A DNA stretch of 64,000 bases from CBDDIP01 sp965279405 (GTDB taxonomy: Bacteria > Actinomycetota > Acidimicrobiia > Acidimicrobiales > Ilumatobacteraceae), in the NCBI GenBank assembly GCA_965279405.1, contig OZ257157.1:992001-1056000 (forward strand), written 5' to 3'. Positions 1 to 9,200 of the stretch are shown piece after piece; the first letter of the stretch is position 1, and the number at the start of each line of letters is the position of its first letter. The notes under the pieces are model-generated. The model did no database searches, had not been told where the DNA came from, and saw only the letters and a list, made by a program, of their open reading frames with translations. The position numbers and the translations under genes are program-made.

Positions 1-784
1 CCTCGCGGGGCTTGAGCACGACCTCCTCGTTCGGTGCGAACCGCTCGAACTCGAACGGACCGACACCGGCACCCTCGGGGTTGCTGACGAGATCGGCGCC
101 GCGCTCGGTGACGACCTTCGGGTTGGTGATCATCCCGGGCGCCAACGTGAGCACGTACGGGAACTTCGGCCACGACTCCGAGAGCGAGAACGTGAGCGTC
201 AGGTCGTCGACGACGTCCATCGCCGAGATCACGGCGACGAGGCCCTTCGCGGTGGACTTGCTGTCCGCTGCGGAGTGGCGTTCGATGCTGGCCTTGACGT
301 CGGCTGCCGTCAGTGGATCGCCGTTGCCGAAGGTGACGCCCGAGCGCAGCTTGAGCGTCCACTCGGTGAAGTCGGCGTTGGGCTCGAGCGACTCGGCGAC
401 GCGGGGCTCGAAGACGCCGGTCTCCGTGTTGAAGCGCATCAGCGTGTCGTAGATCGCCGCCATCTCACTGGCGCCGAGCAGGCCGTTCGCGCCGGCAACC
501 GTGGGATCGAGGCTCTGGGTGAAGCTGTACGCAGCAACCGTCACGTCACCGCCTTCGCCGGTCGTTGCGCATGCGCCGCCCGATGTCGGATCGGTCGGCG
601 GTGTCGTTGCGTCTGTCCCCGGCGTGGTGCCGTCGGACGGTTGGGTGGGTGTCGGCGCGTCTGTTGCCACGGGGGCCTCAGTGGGTGTCGACTTCTCGTC
701 GTCACTCCCACACGAGGCCAGCAGCCCGACGATGGCAAGCACCATCGGTGCCGCGTAGCGACGCCGTGCATCCTTTCGAATCAT
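1..784 (-). CDS. ABC transporter substrate-binding lipoprotein, family 5 (peptide/nickel type), 3' part cut by window edge
   Basis: Reading from ATG at 784, the protein opens with a basic n-region, a hydrophobic stretch and a lipobox (Leu-Ala-Ser-Cys), then a Thr/Pro/Asp-rich linker of about 45 residues. The mature domain begins near residue 75 with features of the extracellular solute-binding family 5: 'QSLDP', 'IYDTLMRF', 'ESLEPNADFTEWTLKLRSG' and 'FGNGDPLTA'. This family delivers oligopeptides, nickel or related solutes to an ABC permease. About 260 residues are visible of a usual 500-600, because the frame runs off the window start. The permease and ATPase genes would be expected beyond that edge. 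It lies about 70 nt downstream of the cupin gene on the same strand, so the two may be co-transcribed. Confidence 0.85.
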   Translation of the reverse strand, partial: MIRKDARRRYAAPMVLAIVGLLASCGSDDEKSTPTEAPVATDAPTPTQPSDGTTPGTDATTPPTDPTSGGACATTGEGGDVTVAAYSFTQSLDPTVAGANGLLGASEMAAIYDTLMRFNTETGVFEPRVAESLEPNADFTEWTLKLRSGVTFGNGDPLTAADVKASIERHSAADSKSTAKGLVAVISAMDVVDDLTLTFSLSESWPKFPYVLTLAPGMITNPKVVTERGADLVSNPEGAGVGPFEFERFAPNEEVVLKPRE

Positions 785-853
785 CTGTTCACACTCCCTT
801 TGTCAGTCCGATGGATCGGGGTAGGTCAGTACTTGGACTTCTCGGTCCCTGCG

Positions 854-1297
854 TCAGCTCGCCGCGCCGTCAGCGGTGGAGCTGACGACGTGAACCAGCA
901 GACGGCATGGGACATCTCCCTCGTTTCGCCACGCGTGGCGAGTGCGTTGCTGCACGAGGACGTCGCCGCGTCGCAGGACCACGTCGCCGTGGTCGAGCAC
1001 GAGCGTGACCTCACCGTCGATCACGTAACCGAGATCGACGGTGTCCGTCGCGTGCATCTCTGCGCTCCCGCCGGGCCCGAACTCGATCAGCACCCACCGC
1101 GACGCGTACGCGGGCAGGTTCGTCTCGAGCGGCAGCCCGATGGTCGGGTCCACGTCACCCCAATCGGAGCCACCGTGGTCGAGGGCCCACAGCTGCATCG
1201 CCGAGCTCGACCCATACGAGAAGGAGGTCGGCGGTGTGCCGTCCGAGACCACCTTCGATGTGCCATCGCGGTCATTCGCGGTGACGACCCTTCGCAT
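854..1297 (-). CDS. Small cupin-domain protein
   Basis: 147-aa protein with a single C-terminal cupin_2 barrel: 'ATDTVDLGYVIDGEVTLVLDHGD' followed by 'VVLRRGDVLVQQRTRHAWRNEGDVPCRLL', which matches the two conserved cupin motifs. The first motif lacks the classical His pair; one His remains in the second ('RHAW'), so metal binding is uncertain. The start at 1297 is preferred because GGGGG lies about 7 nt upstream; the frame stays open further 5' but that would run through the palindromic operator. Such cupins are often small-molecule-sensing or isomerase-type proteins. The gene is divergent from the SDR operon and probably shares its regulatory region. Confidence 0.75.
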   Translation of the reverse strand: MRRVVTANDRDGTSKVVSDGTPPTSFSYGSSSAMQLWALDHGGSDWGDVDPTIGLPLETNLPAYASRWVLIEFGPGGSAEMHATDTVDLGYVIDGEVTLVLDHGDVVLRRGDVLVQQRTRHAWRNEGDVPCRLLVHVVSSTADGAAS

Positions 1298-1360
1298 TGA
1301 GACCCCCGGTCGAAGTGCGCCTTCCCCTGGCGCGAACCCTCGATTTCGAACCATACAGAT

Positions 1361-1384
1361 TGTTGGCTGTCTAGTCAACCAACA
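1361..1384. promoter_or_regulatory. 24-bp palindromic operator between divergent cupin and SDR operons
   Basis: The outer arms TGTTGG and CCAACA are perfectly complementary. Inside them, TG-x-CTAG-x-CA is also symmetric, so only the positions 6 and 9 nt from the centre break the symmetry. It lies between the cupin start (1297) and the SDR start (1449), where a repressor could control both directions. The size and central CTAG resemble operators of TetR or GntR-type regulators; the regulator itself is not in the window. Confidence 0.6.
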
Positions 1385-1448
1385 CACGCGACGGCTATGT
1401 TCAAGGCCCTGGGGACGGCTCGATCGCCGTGATCGGAGGACGATTTCG

Positions 1449-2198
1449 TTGGGCACGATGACAGGCCGAGTGGCGATCGTGACGGGTGCCGCACGCGGTC
1501 AGGGCGAGGCGATCGCTCGTCGCTTCGCGGCGGAAGGAGCACGCGTCATGGTCACCGACGTGCTGGACGACGGTGGCCGCCGCGTTGCCGAATCGATCGG
1601 CGACGCAGCGATGCACGCGCACCTCGACGTCGCCGACGAGGACCGGTGGCGAGACGTCGTCGCAACCACCGTGGACCGCTTTGGTCGGCTCGACGCGCTG
1701 GTGAACAACGCAGGCATCCTGTTGTCGAGTCCCCTCGAGGACACGACGCTCGACGACTTCCGTTCGGTGATGGACGTCAACGTCATCGGGACGTTCCTGG
1801 GCATCCGCTCGTGCACCGACGCGATGCGCACTGCCGGCGGCGGGACGATCGTCAACACCGCATCGATCGCCGGCGTCATGGGCCTGCCGGGCCTCGGCGC
1901 GTACGTCGCTTCCAAGTTCGCGATCCGTGGACTGACGAAGACCGCGGCGCTCGAACTGGCGCAGTTCGGCATCCGCGTGAACGCCGTGGTGCCGGGACGC
2001 ATCGACACCGCGATGGGCAACCCGACCGGGGTGGACGACCCGGGCGCCGGCATCCCGCTCGGGCGGATCGGCCGATCGGACGACGTCGCCGATGCGGTCC
2101 TGTTCTTGAGCACGGACGCTTCGTCGTTCTGCACCGGCAGCGAGATCACGGTCGATGGTGGGGCGACGGCCGGCGTCGCACTGCGAGCGTCGCGATGA
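1449..2198 (+). CDS. Short-chain dehydrogenase/reductase (first of operon)
   Basis: 249-aa classical SDR. Visible motifs: cofactor loop 'TGAARGQG' near residue 13, 'DVADEDRW' after strand 3, 'NNAG', catalytic Ser in 'NTASIAG', and the YxxxK pair in 'YVASK'. The end carries 'FCTGSEITVDGGAT', typical of complete NAD(P)-dependent SDRs of the FabG/3-alpha-HSDH kind. TTG at 1449 is chosen because GGAGGA at 1435-1440 is 8 nt upstream; the ATG three codons later (1458) would be 17 nt away. It overlaps the next SDR by ATGA. Substrate is unknown; the company of a second SDR and a hotdog protein suggests acyl or alicyclic/steroid-like catabolism. Confidence 0.88.
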   Translation: MGTMTGRVAIVTGAARGQGEAIARRFAAEGARVMVTDVLDDGGRRVAESIGDAAMHAHLDVADEDRWRDVVATTVDRFGRLDALVNNAGILLSSPLEDTTLDDFRSVMDVNVIGTFLGIRSCTDAMRTAGGGTIVNTASIAGVMGLPGLGAYVASKFAIRGLTKTAALELAQFGIRVNAVVPGRIDTAMGNPTGVDDPGAGIPLGRIGRSDDVADAVLFLSTDASSFCTGSEITVDGGATAGVALRASR

Positions 2199-2956
2199 GC
2201 GCGACCGACGTCGACCTCACCGGGCAGGTGGCGATGGTGACGGGCGCATCGTCGGGCCTCGGTCTGCACTTCGCACACGTGCTCGCCCGCCAGGGTGCCG
2301 CCGTGGCCATCACCGGCCGCCGCACCGATCGGCTCGAGCAAGTCGCCGCCAGCATCCGCGCCGCGGGCGGGACGTGTCTGCCGATCGGGATGGACGTCCG
2401 CGAGCCCGAGGCCATCGTTGCCGGGGTTCGTGCCACCGAGGCCGAGCTGGGACTGATCAGCATCCTCGTCAACAACGCCGGCATCCCGGACGGCACGTAC
2501 GCGACCAAGATGTCGCTCGAGCTCGTGGACAGCCTCCTGGAGACCAACGTGCGAGCACCGTTCCTGCTCTCGTGTGAAGTCGCCCGTTCGTTGATCAAGG
2601 CGAAGCTGCCAGGGCGGATCGTCAACATGTCGTCGATCAGTTCGTCGTTCTACGACGGTGTCGGCGCCGCGCTGTACTCGATCTCCAAGGCCGCATTGGA
2701 GCGGATGACCGAGACGCTGGCCGTGGAGTGGGCGAAGTTCGGGATCAACGTGAACGCGATGGCGCCGGGCGCGTTCGCCAGCGAGATGACCGACTTCATG
2801 CTCGAGAAGATGGGTGACATCACCGTCCACTTCCCGCGCCGGCGCCTCGGGCAGCCGTCGCAGCTGGAGAGCACGTTGCTCTACCTCGTGGCGCCGGCGA
2901 GCGAGTGCGTCACCGGCACGATCATCAAGGTCGACGATGGGCAGCAACCGCGATGA
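2195..2956 (+). CDS. Short-chain dehydrogenase/reductase (second of operon)
   Basis: 253-aa classical SDR, paralogous to the gene upstream and coupled to it by ATGA at 2195. Motifs: 'TGASSGLG' cofactor loop near residue 17, 'GMDVREPEA', 'NNAGIPDG', catalytic 'MSSISS' serine and the 'YSISK' Tyr-Lys pair, then 'VNAMAPGAF' and C-terminal 'CVTGTIIKVDDG'. It is of full length. The two tandem SDRs plus the hotdog protein at 2953 are translated as one coupled unit, so they probably act on successive intermediates of one substrate, which cannot be named from sequence. Confidence 0.88.
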   Translation: MSATDVDLTGQVAMVTGASSGLGLHFAHVLARQGAAVAITGRRTDRLEQVAASIRAAGGTCLPIGMDVREPEAIVAGVRATEAELGLISILVNNAGIPDGTYATKMSLELVDSLLETNVRAPFLLSCEVARSLIKAKLPGRIVNMSSISSSFYDGVGAALYSISKAALERMTETLAVEWAKFGINVNAMAPGAFASEMTDFMLEKMGDITVHFPRRRLGQPSQLESTLLYLVAPASECVTGTIIKVDDGQQPR

Positions 2957-3642
2957 GCAAGCCGGCCGCCGGCCACCGGGTGCGCATCGTCGAACCCGGC
3001 GAGCTCGGCTCGGCGACCAGCTGGATCGTCGCGCTGACGCCTCACGTGATCGATGCCGACGTCGACGTGCCGTCGGACGCGGTGCAGGTCCACGTCGGCA
3101 TGCGGTTCGACCGCGAGGCGCCACCGCATGACGTCCTCATGCGCCTGGAACGATCCGAGCGATGGCGCAGCAACCGTGACGGGCGCGTCGACGTCGGCAT
3201 CGACGTTCGTTGCATCGTCGACGGCGACGAGGTGGCGAGTGCGCTGTGGGTCTGCCGTGGCACAGCTGGCGCCGCGCCGGACGTCGGGGTTCGGAGCATG
3301 CCACGCATGCCGGCACCGCCGGCGGTGGTCGGCGAGTCGGTCGCGAGCGTGCGGATCAGCCGCGCCGACGTGGCCTCCTACGCCGAGCGAACGGGGGCGC
3401 TCCACGAGCTGCACGTCGACGTGGACGCGTGCCGGCGCCTCGGCTACGACGACGTCGTCGCCCAGGGCGCCCTGCACATCGACGCGATCGTCCAGGCCGC
3501 GCAGCTCCGGGCAGGCCGCATCGACACGTGGTTCCTCGCCGCGACCACCGCAGCAGCGCACTGCGAGCTGCGCGTCGACGATTCGGTCTGGACGGTGCAT
3601 GACGGCGGGACCTTGGCCGCGCTGGCCGTCGTCAACGCCTGA
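2953..3642 (+). CDS. MaoC/hotdog-like dehydratase family protein
   Basis: 229-aa protein, start ATG at 2953 overlapping the preceding stop (ATGA). The C-terminal half has a degenerate MaoC-type signature: 'ISRADVASYAERTGALHELHVDVDACRRLGYDDVVAQGALHIDAI' keeps the D-x-N/H-x-x-H and A-x-x-x-G-x-x-x-x-V-A-x-G-x-L pattern of double-hotdog hydratases. The N-terminal half looks like a second, weaker hotdog unit. Family members hydrate enoyl-CoA or beta-hydroxyacyl thioesters. It is the last gene of the SDR operon and its 3' end overlaps the convergent SGNH hydrolase gene by 11 nt. Assignment is moderate because the catalytic Asp is not in its usual context. Confidence 0.6.
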   Translation: MSKPAAGHRVRIVEPGELGSATSWIVALTPHVIDADVDVPSDAVQVHVGMRFDREAPPHDVLMRLERSERWRSNRDGRVDVGIDVRCIVDGDEVASALWVCRGTAGAAPDVGVRSMPRMPAPPAVVGESVASVRISRADVASYAERTGALHELHVDVDACRRLGYDDVVAQGALHIDAIVQAAQLRAGRIDTWFLAATTAAAHCELRVDDSVWTVHDGGTLAALAVVNA

Positions 3643-5749
3643 GCGCCGAGCGCCGTCGTTGCCACAGCACGGCGACACCCCATCCGCCGGCGAACAGCAG
3701 CAGGGCCGGCACGAACGCGCCGCGCGCTGCGTCGACGACCTGGTCGGTCGTCCACGAGTCGACGTCGTCGGCACATGTCGGGTGCACGGTGCAATAGCCG
3801 TCGCCAGCGCCAGGCGGCGTGGGGAGCGGGTCGGCGGGAAGTGACGCGGTCGAGCCGGCGGGGAACCCGGGGAAGCGCCCGGCCAGCCACTTCTCGAGCG
3901 CGGCGGCCATCAGCTCGTGACCTCGCGCCGTGGGGTGGAAGCTGTTGTGGATCCAGGTCGTCGGCAGCATGCGGTGCGCCAACGAATCGGCCTCGGTCGG
4001 CGCCAGCGTGACGACGTTGACGGGGAGGTCGCCCGTGCGGCCCGGCTGGCACAGCTCGGCACCGGAGTACGCGTTGACACCGTCGGCGAACCAGACGATC
4101 TGCTCGCCGCCGAGGTGCCCGTTGGCGTCGGCGACCGCGTTGCTGACCGCGCCGTCGAGGTCGGTGACGAACTCGTGCAGGTAGGCGAACTCACGAGGGT
4201 CGAGCGGCGCACCTGCGCAGCCGAGCGGCGAGAGCATCATCGGGTACGGCACGACGACGATCGGCACGCCGTCGTACGTCGTGGCCACCTCCTCGAGTGC
4301 AGCGGCGACGCGACGGCGCACATCGGGCAGGTTGCCGGTGAAGAGGTCGCGGAGCTCGGTGCACGTGCCCGGCATGGCGCACCCCTTGCCGATCTTGCCG
4401 AAGAACGCGTCGTTGCCACCGATCGAGATCAGCACCAGCTGCGGCTGCTCCGGCGGCGCCGGGTTGTCGAGCTGCGGCAGCGCACCGACCACGTCGCCCG
4501 ACTGCGGGTGCTTGATCTGACCGACCTCGGCGATGTGCTCGGCGATCGCGCCCGAGCAGGCGTAGAAGGCGAGGTGCTTGTCGAACGAGTCGGCGACGAG
4601 GTACGGGAACGCCGATGGGCTGCGCCGGCAGTCGTTGTGCCCGCTGATGTTCGTGTCGGGGAAGAACAGCTGCGCGCCCTCGCCGGCGATGTACGAATCG
4701 CCGAGCGCGACGATCCAGCCACTCCCCTGCGGCGACGGGTCGAGCGGCACGTCGTCGGTGCGATCGGTGACCACCCAGACCACGAGCCCGGCGACCAAGG
4801 CGGCCACGGCGTAACCCTGGCCGCGGGTGATGAACGCTGCGCCGAAGAGCGCACACGTGGCGATGACGAGCAGCACGACGAGCACGGGTGCGTTGTGCAC
4901 GCGCACGGCCATCCACACCACCCCGCCGATGAGCAGCAGACCGGCCGCGATCGCCATGCCACGCGCCCGACTCGGCTCGTCGGCTCGACGCGGACCGTTG
5001 CGCATCCACGCCGAGACGACGTCGACGAGGCCGAGCATGACGAGGATGCCGACGATCAGGAAGGTCGCCGTCGTCGACGGCTTCCACGTCGACACGTCGA
5101 CGACGACCAGCGCCACCGCGATCGCGACGACACCGATCGCCGCGAGCAGCGCGGCGTAGCGGTACAACCGGAGGTGGGCGAGACGGCCGAGCAGCGCGGC
5201 GATCAGCCAGATGGCGGCGACGCCTCCGGCGATCAACCACGGCGTGCCGACGATGCGCAGCCCCGGCAGCACGGCGGCGGCGATGAAGACCGTGTTGAGG
5301 ATCCAGGCGATGACGTAGCGGCGCAGGCTCGGCGGCGGTGCGTTCTCGCCGCGGTTGATGTCGCTGCCGACGGCCTCGGCGACGGGCATGACACCGGCGA
5401 AGGCGAGCGCGATGCCGAACGAGGCGATGCGCGGGCTGTTGACCGTCGAGGAGTGCTCCAGCAGCGCTGCTGCCGCCGCCGCCAACCCACACCCGACCAC
5501 GGCGAGCAAGGTCGCTCTGCCGGCCCGCCCTGCGGGGTCCTCCGTCGACCAGGCGCGGTACTGGCGGCTGGCCAACCAGCACACGCCGCCGGCGAGGAGC
5601 GCACCGACGACCCAGATCGCTGTCGTCTTGCGCCCGACGCCCCACGCCGTGAGCGAGACGAGCGCGACGATGGCGACGAGGTACGCCGCACCATCGCGCA
5701 GTCCGAACGGCCACTTGCTGTCGGACTTCGGCCCCGCAGCCGCGTTCAC
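3632..5749 (-). CDS. Multi-spanning membrane protein with extracytoplasmic SGNH/GDSL hydrolase domain
   Basis: 705-aa protein. Residues ~20-345 contain about ten hydrophobic helices; an SGNH hydrolase domain follows at ~355-625, and a last helix near the C-terminus ends in an Arg-rich tail. SGNH blocks are visible: 'ALGDSYIAGEGA' (Ser nucleophile), 'YACSGA', 'ISIGGNDAFF' (block III Asn) and 'NSFHPTARGHE' (block V Asp/His variant SFHP). Paired Cys in the hydrolase part suggests disulphides and an outside location. Enzymes of this type are esterases or lipases that act on acyl or acetyl groups. The membrane-fused layout recalls cell-wall or polysaccharide acyl-modifying proteins, but the N-terminal part is not recognised as an acyltransferase-3 domain. 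Confidence 0.8.
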   Translation of the reverse strand: MNAAAGPKSDSKWPFGLRDGAAYLVAIVALVSLTAWGVGRKTTAIWVVGALLAGGVCWLASRQYRAWSTEDPAGRAGRATLLAVVGCGLAAAAAALLEHSSTVNSPRIASFGIALAFAGVMPVAEAVGSDINRGENAPPPSLRRYVIAWILNTVFIAAAVLPGLRIVGTPWLIAGGVAAIWLIAALLGRLAHLRLYRYAALLAAIGVVAIAVALVVVDVSTWKPSTTATFLIVGILVMLGLVDVVSAWMRNGPRRADEPSRARGMAIAAGLLLIGGVVWMAVRVHNAPVLVVLLVIATCALFGAAFITRGQGYAVAALVAGLVVWVVTDRTDDVPLDPSPQGSGWIVALGDSYIAGEGAQLFFPDTNISGHNDCRRSPSAFPYLVADSFDKHLAFYACSGAIAEHIAEVGQIKHPQSGDVVGALPQLDNPAPPEQPQLVLISIGGNDAFFGKIGKGCAMPGTCTELRDLFTGNLPDVRRRVAAALEEVATTYDGVPIVVVPYPMMLSPLGCAGAPLDPREFAYLHEFVTDLDGAVSNAVADANGHLGGEQIVWFADGVNAYSGAELCQPGRTGDLPVNVVTLAPTEADSLAHRMLPTTWIHNSFHPTARGHELMAAALEKWLAGRFPGFPAGSTASLPADPLPTPPGAGDGYCTVHPTCADDVDSWTTDQVVDAARGAFVPALLLFAGGWGVAVLWQRRRSALRR

Positions 5750-5780
5750 GTGCTCACGATCCCACAGCTGTCAAGGACGC

Positions 5781-5879
5781 GCGGAGGCATTCACGCCCAC
5801 CCGGGCGCGCCCCAAACCCTCCACACCGACCGCGCGGAGGCATTCACGCCCACCCGGGCGCGCCCCAAACCCTCCACAC
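5781..5879. repeat. Two tandem copies of the 53-bp-period repeat (same family as 46465-46616)
   Basis: Two identical 46-bp units (5781-5826 and 5834-5879) are separated by 7 bp, so the period is 53. Each contains the core CGCCCACCCGGGCGCG and ends in AAACCCTCCACAC. The left arm is GCGGAGGCATT here, whereas the copies at 46.4 kb have GTGGAGGGTT, which pairs perfectly with AACCCTCCAC; hairpin pairing is therefore weaker at this locus. The array fills the gap between the SGNH hydrolase start and the acpS stop. Confidence 0.9.
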
Positions 5880-5887
5880 GAACTGGG

Positions 5888-6277
5888 TCAGGTGGCGAGG
5901 ACGGAGGCGATGGCGACGATGGCGGTGTGGGTGATCGACAGGTGCCAGGCGGTGATGCCGCGATCGATGGCCAGTTCGAGGGCCCGGCCCTCGACGACGA
6001 GCGAGGGAGCGCCGGACTCGGCGCGATCGACCCACACCTCGTGGAAGCCGAACGCTCCGAGGCCGAGGCCCATCGCCTTCATCACCGCTTCGCGCGCGGC
6101 GAAACGGGCGGCGAGCGAGGGCACCGGGTCGACCTTCGGCGCGACGTAGGCGAGCTCGGCGGCGGTGAACAACCGGTCGCGCATCGTCGGCGTGCGCGCC
6201 AGCGACGTGCGGAAGCGCTCGATGTCGACCGCGTCGATGCCGATGCCGCGAACGCCGCTCGGTGTCGGGCCGGTCAT
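5888..6277 (-). CDS. acpS: Holo-[acyl-carrier-protein] synthase
   Basis: 129-aa protein of normal AcpS length. It transfers 4'-phosphopantetheine from CoA to the serine of apo-ACP in the cytoplasm. Signatures: 'GIGIDAVDIERF' with the Mg-binding Asp near the N-terminus, and 'LAARFAAREAVMKAMG' with the conserved Glu and Lys, followed by 'HLSITHT' near the C-terminus. ATG at 6277 overlaps the upstream glmS stop (ATGA), which fixes the start. The glmM-glmS-acpS neighbourhood is common in actinobacteria. Confidence 0.95.
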   Translation of the reverse strand: MTGPTPSGVRGIGIDAVDIERFRTSLARTPTMRDRLFTAAELAYVAPKVDPVPSLAARFAAREAVMKAMGLGLGAFGFHEVWVDRAESGAPSLVVEGRALELAIDRGITAWHLSITHTAIVAIASVLAT

Positions 6278-9200
6278 GCTCGCCAGTGATCGGCCATCTC
6301 GGAGATCGGCAGGATCAGGAGATCCGCCACCGAGAGCTCGGCCAGGCGATCGTCGCGGAACATGCCCTCGGTCTCCGACACCCAGTCGACCAGGCGGTCG
6401 TAGCGGCGGTCGTAGCCCTGCAGCACGCCGCGCATGACGGCGGCGGGCAGGCGATCGTGGAACTTGACGTGCAGCAGCGTGATGCCGGTGCACACCCCAG
6501 CCTTGACCTCGGGCACGAAGATCACCGTGCGACCGTCGATGCGACCGCGGGCGACCAGCACCTCGCGCTCCGCAGCGACGCGACGCTTCGTACCGAGCAG
6601 GGCCGGGTTGCGATCGACACGACTCGGCACGTCGAGCGACAGACCGCCACGGTCGACGACGGTGATCGTCGCGTCGCGCTCGAGGTTGCCATCGACGCGG
6701 TAGCGGATGAAGCCGGTGACGGCCTCGACCGAGGGGTCGAGGTCGGCGAGCACCTTCATCGTGCGGTAGCTCAGGCGATCGCGGCCTGCGCCGGCGCTGA
6801 GCACCTCCTGCACGAGACGACGATCGAGCACGCCTTCGTCGTTGCGGCTGATGCCCACGGTGACCGTCTTCGCCTGGTGCTTGATGGCGTCGATCGGGCG
6901 GGTGAGCTCCTCGATGGCCCGCGTCAGCGCAGCGGTCAAGTCGTCGACGAACGCGCCCGGCTCGGCGATCTTGCCGCTCTGGCGTTGGTAGCTCTCGAGC
7001 GGCGAGTCCGACGACAGGTTGTTGAGCATGCCCACGACGCGCACCGCAGTGGACGCTTCGAGGTGACCGTCGTAGGTGCCCGAACGCAGGCCGTCGAAGA
7101 ACTTCTCGGCGAGCGGACGGATCTCGCCGCGCACCGTGCGGATCACCGTCTCGCCGTCGAGCGGCATCGCCGACGTGGACGACACCGCGTGCTCGATCGC
7201 CTCACGCGCCTCGCGCAGCGGGCGCGCCGAGGCGTCGATCGCCAGCGCGGCCTCGTAGCCGAACAGGTGACCGACCATCGCCGACAGCACGAACGCCAGC
7301 GACGGGTGCACCGCCGGCACGGACAGCACAGCCGCTGCAGCCGAGAACCGCTCGTCGGCATCCGTGACGATGACGATCGGCGTCGCTTTGTGAGCGCGGT
7401 AGATGGCGACCTCCTTGGCGACGTCGTCGGCGGTGCCGCCCGACAGCCCCGCGGCGCAGACGAGGATCAGCGGCTCGCTCGACAGGTCGATGTGCTTCTT
7501 GTCCTCGGTGACGTCGCAGGCGATGGACTTGTAGCAGAGCTCGCTGAGCTTGATCCGCACCTCCTCTGCGGCGACGACGTTGACGCCGTTGCCGACGATC
7601 GCCCAGTAGCGCTTCGATGGGGCGAACCGCTGCGCGGCCTCGGCGATCAGCGGCCGCGTGGCGATCACCTCGCGCATCGCCTGGGGCACCTCGCGCAACG
7701 AGCGCAACAGGTCGGATCGCTGCTGGGCGGTGCCGATGCCGGCCGCCTCGCTGATCGCGCACGCCAGCAGCACGCCGGCGGCGACCTGCGCGTAGAACGC
7801 CTTGGTCGAGGCGACGCTCATCTCCACGTCGCGACCGTCGCTCGTGTACATCACGCCGTGGGCTTTGTCGGTGAGGTCGCTGTTGCGGCGGTTGACGATC
7901 GACAGGACGGCGGCACCGCGACCGCGTGCGAGGTCGACCGTGCGGTTGGTGTCCGTGGTGGTCCCGCTCTGGCTGACCGCGACGATCAAGGTGTCGCTCA
8001 TGTCGAGTCGCAGCGCGAACCCGCTCAGCTCGGTCGCCGTGATCGGGTCGACGTCGAGCTCGCCGTCGACCAGACCGTCGAGCACCGCAGCCATGCTGCG
8101 GCCCGCAACGGCAGCGGTGCCCTGCCCGATGACGCGCACCTTCGTGATCGAGCCGGTCGCCAGTCGCGACACGATGTCGGCCGGCAGCGCCCGCTCGCCA
8201 ACGGCGGCATGGAGCAGACCGTCGACGTCGATCACGCGACCGCGCAGCGTCTTGCGGAAGCTCTCCGGCGCCTCGCCGATCTCCTTGAGGAGGAAGTGCG
8301 GTGCGTCGCCGCGATCGATGTCGCGAGTGGTGACCTGCGCGACCGCGACGTCGTCCTCGCTCACCGGGAGCGGCGTGCCGTCGTAGGCCAGACGGGTGAT
8401 CCCTTCGAGCGTGCCGGCGAGGCGACCGTCGAGCACGAACACCTGGCCGCGGCTGCCGTCGTCGGACAACGACTCGCCGTCCATGCGCACGTAACGCGAC
8501 GTCTCCTCGACGACGCCGTACGGCTCGCTGGCGACGACGAACAGATCGTCGGCGAGTCCGACGTAGAGCGCCTGCCCGCTGCCGCGCAGGGCGAGGAACA
8601 GCTGCTGCGGCTGATCGGCGGCTGCGGCAGCAATGGCCACGCTGCCCTCGAACGAGGCGACCGTGCGTCGGAACGCTTCGGCGAGATCACCGCCGGTGGA
8701 AGCTGCATGACGCGCCATCACCGCAGGGATGACCTTGGCGTCGGTGGTGATCGGGCCGGGGATGCGGAGCGCGTGCGCCACCTTGATGTCGGCGTGGTTG
8801 TCGACATCGCCGTTGAGCGCAGCCACGACGTACGGACGATGCACCGACTGCTCCTCACCGGACAGCTCGATCTCCTCGCTGTTCAACGGGTGGCAGTTGG
8901 GCTCGCTGATGATGCCGACGCTGGCCCAGCGGGTGTGGCCGAGCACGGCCACGCGGGCGTCGTCGTTGGCCAGCGCGCGACGCAGCAGCGCGTCCGCCTG
9001 CACCGCAGCGCGCAGCGCGCGAGTGTTGTCGCCGAGCTCCCCGATCTCCTTCGCCGCCTTGTAGACGAAGCTCAGGCACGGGCCGGCAAGACGCACCGAC
9101 CCGTTCTGGAACAGCGGATCGGTCGAGCGTTGGGCGAGCACCGCGGCGAGTGACGGGTCGGCGGCATCGATGCCGTGTCCCCACACGAAGACGTGGACGC

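Noticed and set aside
5781..5879. Insertion sequence remnant
   Set aside because: No transposase fragment, no target duplication and no longer terminal repeats beyond the unit arms.
6262..9153. Long open frame on the plus strand opposite glmS
   Set aside because: It is antisense to a clear GlmS-type gene and has low-complexity His/Arg/Asp-rich composition, typical of a shadow frame in GC-rich DNA. The same holds for the long plus-strand frames over rpsI-truA and the r-protein operon.
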